Shown here: in pieces, positions 1 to 5,574 of the stretch | How positions within the stretch are numbered: position 1 is the stretch's first letter | Layout: every line of letters starts with the position of its first letter | NCBI GenBank assembly: GCA_012271025.1 | Contig: JAAXHF010000684.1 | Span: forward strand, 1-5,574 | Length of the DNA stretch: 5,574 nucleotides | Reading direction: 5' to 3' | DNA from: Deltaproteobacteria bacterium | Lineage (GTDB): Bacteria > Desulfobacterota_B > Binatia > Bin18 | The notes under the pieces: model-generated | Told to the model about the DNA's origin: nothing | What the model saw: the letters and a program-made list of their open reading frames with translations, nothing else | The model's database searches: none | Translations under genes and position numbers: made by a program

Positions 1-479
1 CCAACGGTTTTGGCCTGGCGGCCGCCTCGCTGGTCGGCCAGGCCCTGGGGGCCGGGGCGGTTGACGAGGCACGCGCCTGGGCCTGGCTGGTCGTCCGTCT
101 GGCCATGGTGTGCGTGGGCTTGCTGGCCCTGCCCGCGGTGCTGGTCCCGGATGCCTTTCTGGGTCTCTTTTTGCGCGATCCGATAACCCTCGACCTGGCC
201 CGCCTGCCGCTCCAGCTGACCGCCGCCACTATGGCCCTGGAGGTCATCGGCATGGTGCTGATGAGCGCCCACTACGGGGCCGGCCACAGCCGGCGGGTGA
301 TGGTGATTTCCCTGGCCCTGCAGTGGTGCTTTTTTCTGCCCCTGGCGTTCGTGCTCAGCGCGGCGTTTGGCCTGGGGCTGCTGGCGATCTGGAATCTGAA
401 TATCGTCTATCGTTTGATCCAGTCCGCGGTGTTCGTGTGGAGCTGGGAGACCGGGAGCTGGTCCCGGGTGCGGATCTGA
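1..479 (+). CDS. MATE-family efflux transporter, C-terminal part (5' end off the window)
   Basis: An open frame runs in from the left edge (first full codon at base 3) to a TGA at 477-479, giving about 158 residues. It begins with a GFGLAAASLVGQALGAG stretch followed by an EARAWAW segment. This matches the glycine-rich loop and helix that MATE (NorM/DinF-like) antiporters carry in each half, so this is probably the second half of the protein. About four hydrophobic helices follow, near residues 25-48, 67-88, 99-119 and 123-146. Between the second and third sits a GAGHSRR segment, which resembles the GAGDTR loop of MATE proteins. MATE proteins are inner-membrane Na+ or H+ antiporters that export cationic drugs and metabolites; the substrate cannot be read here. 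An in-frame ATG at 105 is internal, because the family match continues upstream of it. The gene is convergent with the minus-strand cluster and probably unrelated to it. The family call is fairly secure; the subfamily is not. Confidence 0.85.
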   Translation, partial: NGFGLAAASLVGQALGAGAVDEARAWAWLVVRLAMVCVGLLALPAVLVPDAFLGLFLRDPITLDLARLPLQLTAATMALEVIGMVLMSAHYGAGHSRRVMVISLALQWCFFLPLAFVLSAAFGLGLLAIWNLNIVYRLIQSAVFVWSWETGSWSRVRI

Positions 480-487
480 AGCGGCGT

Positions 488-513
488 CGGCTTTCTCTAC
501 TCTGCGAAGGCCG
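488..513. terminator. weak hairpin between convergent genes, possible terminator
   Basis: CGGCTTTC at 488-495 can pair with GAAGGCCG at 506-513, giving an 8-bp stem with one G-T wobble and a 10-base loop. It starts 8 bases after the MATE stop and runs into the last codons of the facing oxidoreductase gene, a typical place for a shared terminator. No T-rich tract follows it on either strand, so an intrinsic terminator is not well supported. It may be a chance stem in GC-rich DNA. Confidence 0.2.
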
Positions 514-1516
514 CAATCAGTTTGTTCCGATAGTGGTCGCGCTGCTCGGCCGTGGTGCCGGTATTCGGCACGGCAACGATGACGGTGTCGAGCAGGCCCT
601 CGCGTTCGTTGATCTTGGCTCGGACCCGGTCGACCGGCCCGACCGCGCAAAAAGCGTCCACCATGTCCCTGGGAATCAACTCGATTGCGTCCATGCGCTG
701 CGGAGTGCGCTGGGTGGCGCGCACCGCCGCCACGGTTTCGGCAAAGCCGTGGGCGGCAAAAATATCGTCGTAGATCATCGCCCAGATGCTGAACAGCATG
801 GCGCCGGCTCCAATCCGGTAGGCGGTTGCCAGATCGTCGTCGAGCACGGCAAAGCACTGGCCCAGGACTTCGACCTCCGAGCGTTGGCGGCCAGCCTTGC
901 GCAGGCCCGCAGCCAGATTCGGCAGGATATTGTCGCTGACGTGTTTGGCCGAGAACATCGGGTTGCCGACCAGGCCGTCGGCGACTTCGCCGGTCAGGGC
1001 GGCCATGCGGGGCTTGACCGCCGCCACATAGATCGGCAGGCGCGGACGTGGCTGGGGAGTCGAGCGACCAAAAAAGCTGCGCGCCTTGATCTGATAGAAT
1101 CTGCCCTCGTACTCGATACCGCCGCCGCCCTGCTGAGCCGTGTCCATGACCAGACGCACGACCTCGATATACTCCCGCATCTGGCTGACCGGCTTGCCCG
1201 CGTCGTGGCCCGCATACCAGTTGTTGTTGCGGTTGGGGTGGGCCACGCCCAGGCCCAGGATGAAGCGGCCCTGACTGAAATAGTCCAGGTCAAGCGCCTC
1301 AAAGGCCAGCATGACTGGGCTGTGGGTGAAGGCCAGGACCACCCCGGCGCCGAGCTTGATGCGCTCGACGGCCGGCGCCACAGCAGCCAGCGGAATCAGC
1401 GCCGAGTTGGTCAGCTCGCCCTGCCAGACCGAGTCAAAGCCAGCCTGCTCAAGCTTGCGCGCCCACTCGATCATCGTGCCGGGGGTGTCGTAGGGCAGGA
1501 ACATGGCGTGTTGCAT
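497..1516 (-). CDS. LLM-class (luciferase-like) flavin/F420-dependent oxidoreductase
   Basis: A complete 339-residue protein of the bacterial luciferase-like monooxygenase superfamily, a cytosolic TIM-barrel family using FMN or coenzyme F420; typical members are about 300-350 residues. Visible family blocks are WARKLEQAGFDSVW (18-31), GRFILGLGVAHP (83-94), MREYIEVVRLVMD (113-125), YEGRFYQI (136-143), PIYVAAVKPRMAALTGEVAD (161-180) and VGPVDRVRAKI (292-302). The block at 161-180 resembles LLM proteins annotated as F420-dependent, but the cofactor cannot be settled by eye. The ATG at 1516 is preceded by AGGAAGAG at good spacing; a second ATG at residue 5 is less likely. It is the last gene of the minus-strand cluster, 15 bases after the Uma2 stop, and ends 17 bases from the convergent MATE gene. 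The substrate is unknown. A dehydrogenase, a reductase or a monooxygenase acting with the nitroreductase two genes upstream are all possible. Confidence 0.9.
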   Translation of the reverse strand: MQHAMFLPYDTPGTMIEWARKLEQAGFDSVWQGELTNSALIPLAAVAPAVERIKLGAGVVLAFTHSPVMLAFEALDLDYFSQGRFILGLGVAHPNRNNNWYAGHDAGKPVSQMREYIEVVRLVMDTAQQGGGGIEYEGRFYQIKARSFFGRSTPQPRPRLPIYVAAVKPRMAALTGEVADGLVGNPMFSAKHVSDNILPNLAAGLRKAGRQRSEVEVLGQCFAVLDDDLATAYRIGAGAMLFSIWAMIYDDIFAAHGFAETVAAVRATQRTPQRMDAIELIPRDMVDAFCAVGPVDRVRAKINEREGLLDTVIVAVPNTGTTAEQRDHYRNKLIAAFAE

Positions 1517-1520
1517 GGCA

Positions 1521-1528
1521 CTCTTCCT
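1521..1528 (-). promoter_or_regulatory. ribosome binding site of the LLM oxidoreductase gene
   Basis: On the minus strand AGGAAGAG lies 4 bases before the ATG at 1516 (8 bases counted from AGGA). It falls inside the 15-base gap after the Uma2 stop and supports the first ATG as the start. Confidence 0.6.
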
Positions 1529-1531
1529 GTA

Positions 1532-2125
1532 TTAACCGGCTGTGTTGTCCGCAGTGTCGAACCGGACTTTGTCGTAGATGTCTTCCAAGACCAGCGTACA
1601 CTGAATCGAAGCCAGGGACACCGTGTCCGTCAGCAGGCTGGCCTCGGAAAGCACCCACTTTTCTCCTTGCCGCACGTAGTGCTCGACGCGGACGGCGTCC
1701 TGAGAAACAAGCACATAGTCGTGGAGAGACGCCAAGCGTCGGTAGTGGGCAAACTTGTCGCCTCTGTCGTAGGCTTCTGTGGAAGCCGACAGGACTTCGA
1801 CAATGACCGTCGGGTTGAGTAACGTATCGGTCTGCTCGTCGGCAAAGCGAATGTCGCCACACACCGCCACGACATCCGGGTAGGTGTACAGCCCTGTTTC
1901 GCTGACCCTGACCCGCATGTCGCTGACATACGACTCGCACGGGCGGCCTCGTAACTGGCTACTCAGCTCACGGCTGATATTCGCTGCAATCAGGTTATGC
2001 CGGCGGCTCGCTCCAGACATGGCGATAATATGGCCGCCAACATACTCGCTCTTGTATGTCGCCCGGCGCTCGAGCGCCAGATACTCTGCGGCCGTGTAGT
2101 ATGCTGCCGTCGCAGGCGACGCCAT
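1532..2125 (-). CDS. Uma2-family (DUF820) putative endonuclease
   Basis: A complete 197-residue protein of the Uma2/DUF820 family, which has a PD-(D/E)XK restriction-endonuclease-like fold. The family order is intact. YTAAEYLAL (10-18) is the usual N-terminal helix, followed by SEYVGGHIIAMSGAS (26-40), HNLIAANI (43-50), YPDVVAVCGD (82-91), PTVIVEVLSASTEAYDRGDK (105-124) and LHDYVLVSQDAVRVEHY (134-150). Likely metal and catalytic positions are D84, E110 and K124, with the lysine displaced relative to the classic E-x-K, as is usual in this family. No frameshift or stop is visible, so it should be expressed. The biological role of Uma2 proteins is poorly known; many copies occur in Cyanobacteria, Chloroflexi and Entotheonella-like genomes. 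The ATG at 2125 has GAGGA 8 bases upstream, overlapping the nitroreductase stop. Its GC content is lower than that of its neighbours (about 59% by hand count). It is functionally out of place among metabolic genes and is probably a later insertion. Confidence 0.9.
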   Translation of the reverse strand: MASPATAAYYTAAEYLALERRATYKSEYVGGHIIAMSGASRRHNLIAANISRELSSQLRGRPCESYVSDMRVRVSETGLYTYPDVVAVCGDIRFADEQTDTLLNPTVIVEVLSASTEAYDRGDKFAHYRRLASLHDYVLVSQDAVRVEHYVRQGEKWVLSEASLLTDTVSLASIQCTLVLEDIYDKVRFDTADNTAG

Positions 2126-2133
2126 TGGCCGAA

Positions 2134-2139
2134 TCCTCA
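2134..2139 (-). promoter_or_regulatory. stop/ribosome binding site overlap before the Uma2 gene
   Basis: On the minus strand TGAGGA contains both the TGA stop of the nitroreductase and a GAGGA Shine-Dalgarno core, 8 bases before the Uma2 ATG at 2125. This arrangement favours translational coupling and argues that the Uma2 gene is a working member of the operon. Confidence 0.6.
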
Positions 2140-2790
2140 GGAAGGCTGGTGCTGACCCCAGGCGTCAAAGTGGGTCACATCGGGCGCGGGTCGACGCTTG
2201 ACCGGGCCGAACTTGCCGCTGGGAAAGCCGATTGGAATCGTGGCCACCACGCCGTAGTCGTCGGGAATGCCGACCCGCTGGTGCAGCTCATCCTCAAACA
2301 TCTGGTGCATGGTCGTCAGGCTGGCGCCCAGGCCGAGGGCCCGGCAGGCTAACAGAATGTTCTGGACGCAGGGATAGATCGAGCCGTACGAGGGTGGCGC
2401 GTGGCCGACCCGCTTGTCCTTGGGCACGGCGAACGGCCAGTCGCGTTTGCCGCACACCAGCAGCAGGACCGGCGCCTCGTGCATGTGTTCGGCCAGATGC
2501 AGGGCCGAGCGCACTGTGCGTGCGAACGAGGAGGTGTCGTTGGGGTCGGGCGTCATGCCCTCGCCGAAGCGGTCGAGAATGGCTTCATGGTAGCGTTCCT
2601 GGAAGAACTTTTTTTTGTCCGGGTCTTGCAGCACGACAAACGCCCAGGCCTGGAGGTTCTGGCCGCTCGGCGCCTGGGTGCCGGCTTCCAGGATTTTGCG
2701 GATCGTTTCCAGGGGAACCGGATCGGGTTTGAGGCGACGCATCGCCCGCATGGTATACATGGTCTCAAAAATGCCCATTTCGTCAGCCAT
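2137..2790 (-). CDS. nitroreductase-family FMN-dependent oxidoreductase
   Basis: With the ATG at 2790 the protein has 217 residues, normal for the nitroreductase family: dimeric cytosolic FMN enzymes that use NAD(P)H to reduce nitro groups, quinones, enones or flavins. Family blocks are MRAMRRLKPDPV (14-25), with arginines expected at the FMN phosphate; LEAGTQAPSGQNLQAWAFVV (34-53), the FMN-binding loop; GSIYPCVQNILLACRALGLG (136-155), the dimer-interface helix; and IPIGFPSGKFGPVKRRP (185-201). A TTG at 2811 would add 7 residues, but AGGAG then lies inside the coding sequence and nothing resembling a binding site precedes the TTG, so the ATG is preferred. The acyl-CoA dehydrogenase gene ends 48 bases upstream, and the stop overlaps the Uma2 binding site. 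Codons 59-61 (Lys-Lys-Lys) are encoded by a run of eight A, making a slippery heptamer. The substrate cannot be inferred; roles in redox chemistry on an unsaturated or nitro compound, or in supplying reduced flavin, are possible. Confidence 0.9.
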   Translation of the reverse strand: MADEMGIFETMYTMRAMRRLKPDPVPLETIRKILEAGTQAPSGQNLQAWAFVVLQDPDKKKFFQERYHEAILDRFGEGMTPDPNDTSSFARTVRSALHLAEHMHEAPVLLLVCGKRDWPFAVPKDKRVGHAPPSYGSIYPCVQNILLACRALGLGASLTTMHQMFEDELHQRVGIPDDYGVVATIPIGFPSGKFGPVKRRPAPDVTHFDAWGQHQPS

Positions 2791-2800
2791 GGTGTGGGTG

Positions 2801-2809
2801 CTCCTCTCC
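2801..2809 (-). promoter_or_regulatory. ribosome binding site that sets the nitroreductase start
   Basis: On the minus strand GGAGAGGAG is followed after 10 bases by the ATG at 2790. The site overlaps the first codons of the alternative TTG-started frame at 2811, which makes that longer form unlikely. Confidence 0.6.
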
Positions 2810-2838
2810 AAAGGTTTGCAGGTGGATTCACAGACGCA

Positions 2839-3984
<1,146 letters not shown>

Positions 3985-3991
3985 GGGCACG

Positions 3992-3997
3992 CTCCTT
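3992..3997 (-). promoter_or_regulatory. ribosome binding site that sets the acyl-CoA dehydrogenase start
   Basis: The minus strand reads TAAGGAGCGTGCCCGTG. The TAA is the crotonase stop and AAGGAG is the binding site. The first GTG (3990) is only 1 base away, too close for normal initiation; the second (3984) is 7 bases away and so is the better start. The stop/binding-site overlap suggests coupled translation. Confidence 0.65.
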
Positions 3998-4790
3998 ATC
4001 GACCGCTGAATTTGGGCTCTCGCTTCTCCAAAAAGGCGCTGATGCCCTCGTCTCCGTCGGCCGTATGCGCCCGGGCGGCGATGGCCTGGGCTTCCAGCTC
4101 CATCTGGGTTTCAAGCGTCTCGGTCCAGCCAGTGTGCAGCAGCCGTTTGGCCGCGCCGAACGCGCCGGTTGCCCCGCTGGCCAGCGAGGCGGCCAGCTCC
4201 CTGGCGCGGTCCATCAGCTCGGCGTCGGGCACGACCTGATTGACGATGCCCCACTCGTGGGCCTCCTGGGCCGACAGCATCCGGTTGGTCAGGACCAGTT
4301 CGGTGGCCCGTTTCATGCCCACGGCTCGAGACAGGAAATAGGTCGAAGAGCCGTCGGGCGTCAGGCCGGCCCGGGTGTAGGCCATGGTAAACCGGGACGA
4401 CTCCGCGGCCAGGACCAGATCGCAGGCGCAGGCCATGCTCATGCCCGCACCGGCCGCTACCCCGTTGATGACGCCGACCAGCGGCGGGTCCATGCGCAGA
4501 AAGCGCGACACCGCGCTGTGCAGATAGATGGTAACCTCTTTGAGATGCGCGGCCAGCGGCGCCCCGCGTCCGTGGGCGGCAAAGCTCTTGAGATCCCCGC
4601 CGGCGCAGAACATGCGGCCCGTGCCGGTCAGCAGCACGGCCCGAATCGCGCTGTCTTCGCTGCACCGGATCGCGGCCTGCATGAGTTCTCTGGACATGTC
4701 GAGGTTGAGCGCGTTGGCGTTATCGGGCCGCTTGAGCGTAATCGTGGCAATCTGATCCTGCACCTCAAAGCCTATGGTTGTGTAGTCCAT
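3996..4790 (-). CDS. enoyl-CoA hydratase/isomerase (crotonase) family protein, PaaG-like active site
   Basis: A complete 264-residue crotonase-fold protein, the standard length for single-domain members. These cytosolic enzymes bind acyl-CoA and stabilise an enolate in an oxyanion hole. The first oxyanion segment is FCAGGDLKSF (61-70) and the second is INGVAAGAGMSMACACDLVL (108-127). The CoA-binding start ATITLKRPDNANALN (15-29) is also typical. In the catalytic region, RFTMAYTRAGLTPDGSSTYF (133-152), the residue matching Glu144 of rat enoyl-CoA hydratase is Tyr138. Asp146 falls where PaaG-type isomerases have their catalytic Asp. Glu164, matching the second hydratase glutamate, is kept. The protein may therefore be an isomerase rather than a classical hydratase; this is inferred from alignment by eye. 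The C-terminal FLEKREPKFSGR is a common ending for this family. The ATG at 4790 has GGGAGGA just upstream, and the gene lies 11 bases after the haloalkane dehalogenase and 11 before the acyl-CoA dehydrogenase. Confidence 0.93.
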   Translation of the reverse strand: MDYTTIGFEVQDQIATITLKRPDNANALNLDMSRELMQAAIRCSEDSAIRAVLLTGTGRMFCAGGDLKSFAAHGRGAPLAAHLKEVTIYLHSAVSRFLRMDPPLVGVINGVAAGAGMSMACACDLVLAAESSRFTMAYTRAGLTPDGSSTYFLSRAVGMKRATELVLTNRMLSAQEAHEWGIVNQVVPDAELMDRARELAASLASGATGAFGAAKRLLHTGWTETLETQMELEAQAIAARAHTADGDEGISAFLEKREPKFSGR

Positions 4791-4794
4791 CCGG

Positions 4795-4801
4795 TCCTCC
4801 C
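4795..4801 (-). promoter_or_regulatory. ribosome binding site of the crotonase gene
   Basis: On the minus strand GGGAGGA begins immediately after the dehalogenase TGA and ends 4 bases before the ATG at 4790. It is a strong site, and its position suggests coupled translation of the two genes. Confidence 0.65.
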
Positions 4802-5574
4802 TCAGGCCAGCAGCTCGGCAACCGCCCGGCCGATCTCACGCGGTGAGTCTTCCTGCACGAAATGGGTGCCCTTGACCGTGACTTCTTTCTGGTTCGGCCA
4901 GCTGCGGCAGAACTCGCGCTGCGGACCGGTCAGAATAACGCCCGGGTCGGCGTTGACGAACAGCTTGGGGATGGGGCTCGTTGACAGCCAGGCGCCGTAG
5001 GCCTCAACAATCCGGGTCACATCGGCCGGCTCGCCCTCAATCGGGATCTGGCGCGGCCAGGTCAGGGTCGGTCGCCGCGACTCGCCCGGCTCCAGGTAGG
5101 GGCGTCGATAGACCGTCATTTCCTCGTCGCCCAGCCCCCGGATCACGCTGGCCGGCAGGATGCGTTCCACAAAGACGTTTTTTTGCAGCACCATGTCTTC
5201 GCCGGCCGGCGAGCGCATGGCCTGAAAGATGTTGCGCGCGGTTTCCGGCCAGCTCGCCCAGGTCAGGGGTTGGACAACCGCCTCCATATAGGCCAGCGCC
5301 TTGATGCGCTCGGGGTGGCGGTGGGCCCAGTAGAACCCCAGGGCCGAGCCCCAGTCGTGGACGACCAGCGTCACGCTCTGTGTCAGCCCCAGAGCCTCAA
5401 ACCAGGCGTCCAGATAGCGGGCGTGGTCCACAAAGCGGTAGGAACCGGCCGGATTCTTGCCCGAATCGCCCATGCCGATCAGGTCCGGGGCCAGACACCG
5501 GTGGGCGTCGGCCACCGGTGGAATGACGTTCCGCCACAGGTAGGACGAGGTCGGGTTGCCGTGCAGGAAGACGA
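4802..5574 (-). CDS. dhaA: haloalkane dehalogenase, subfamily II (LinB/DhaA-like), N-terminus off the window
   Basis: An alpha/beta-hydrolase that hydrolyses a carbon-halogen bond to an alcohol plus halide, without a cofactor. The frame is open to the right edge (first full codon at 5572), giving 257 residues including the one at the edge; the family has about 290-300, so some 35-40 N-terminal residues are missing. A GTG at 5515 is internal, because upstream codons encode [20 protein letters not shown], the family's oxyanion/halide region. Counting from 5572, the full subfamily-II set is present: Asn6 (HGNPTSS, halide-binding), nucleophile Asp73 and halide-binding Trp74 ([11 protein letters not shown]), acid Glu97 (AYMEAV) and base His237 ([10 protein letters not shown]). 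[26 protein letters not shown] and [20 protein letters not shown] are also characteristic. The cap domain and C-terminal half recall Sphingobium LinB closely, although the tail is shorter, ending AVAELLA. The substrate range cannot be predicted. It heads the visible part of the operon, 11 bases before the crotonase gene. Confidence 0.93.
   Translation of the reverse strand, partial: VFLHGNPTSSYLWRNVIPPVADAHRCLAPDLIGMGDSGKNPAGSYRFVDHARYLDAWFEALGLTQSVTLVVHDWGSALGFYWAHRHPERIKALAYMEAVVQPLTWASWPETARNIFQAMRSPAGEDMVLQKNVFVERILPASVIRGLGDEEMTVYRRPYLEPGESRRPTLTWPRQIPIEGEPADVTRIVEAYGAWLSTSPIPKLFVNADPGVILTGPQREFCRSWPNQKEVTVKGTHFVQEDSPREIGRAVAELLA

Noticed and set aside
110..1822. Plus-strand open frame of 570 codons starting inside the MATE gene and running opposite the LLM and Uma2 genes
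   Set aside because: It begins out of frame within the MATE coding region, spans the convergent stops, and shows no family motif. It is a GC-bias shadow.
2790..2811. TTG start at 2811 for the nitroreductase
   Set aside because: No binding site precedes it, and the clear GGAGAGGAG site would fall inside its coding region.
5178..5184. Run of seven T (A-AAA-AAC on the coding strand) in the dehalogenase gene, a second possible slippery heptamer
   Set aside because: The Gln-Lys-Asn codons fall at a variable part of the cap domain, I saw no stop in the -1 frame over the next 20 or so codons, and AAC-ending heptamers are weak in bacteria. It is likely coincidence.
4802..5515. Dehalogenase gene starting at the GTG at 5515
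   Set aside because: The upstream in-frame codons encode the conserved [12 protein letters not shown] segment with the halide-binding Asn, so the real start lies beyond the right edge.

Overview
The window is a piece of a high-GC bacterial chromosome. Lines I counted by hand run at about 52 to 72% GC, mostly above 60%. Genes are tightly packed with clear Shine-Dalgarno sites and some GTG starts. It cannot be placed taxonomically with confidence. The mix of an F420-type luciferase-like oxidoreductase, a Uma2 nuclease, a nitroreductase, acyl-CoA enzymes and a haloalkane dehalogenase would suit environmental lineages such as Tectomicrobia (Entotheonella), Binatota or some Proteobacteria. That is an inference from gene content only.

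Layout. Bases 1-479 (+ strand) hold the C-terminal part of a MATE-family multidrug/Na+ antiporter whose start lies off the left edge. Its stop faces, across 17 bases, the stop of the last gene of a minus-strand cluster. That cluster fills the rest of the window. In transcription order (right to left) it is: a LinB/DhaA-type haloalkane dehalogenase cut by the right edge, a crotonase-fold enoyl-CoA hydratase/isomerase, an MCAD-like acyl-CoA dehydrogenase, a nitroreductase, a Uma2 (PD-(D/E)XK-like) protein, and a luciferase-like flavin/F420 oxidoreductase. Gaps between these genes are about 11, 11, 48, 11 and 15 bases. Stop codons abut or overlap the next ribosome binding site at three junctions (4802, 3996 and 2137), so the six genes look like one operon with translational coupling. 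Its promoter must lie to the right of the window.

How the genes may work together. The first three enzymes could form part of a route in which a halogenated alkyl compound is hydrolysed and the carbon skeleton then enters beta-oxidation as a CoA thioester. The nitroreductase and luciferase-like enzyme would add flavin redox steps. The alcohol and aldehyde dehydrogenases, CoA ligase and thiolase needed for a full pathway are not visible here, so this is a hypothesis. The Uma2 gene does not fit the metabolic theme and is somewhat lower in GC (about 59% by hand count), which suggests insertion into an existing operon.

No RNA genes, CRISPR arrays, insertion sequences or long repeats were seen, and no stretch over 300 bases lacks a gene. 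Every gene belongs to a known family. The less ordinary points are the gene combination, the altered crotonase active site, the embedded Uma2 gene, and a dnaX-type slippery heptamer inside the nitroreductase gene.
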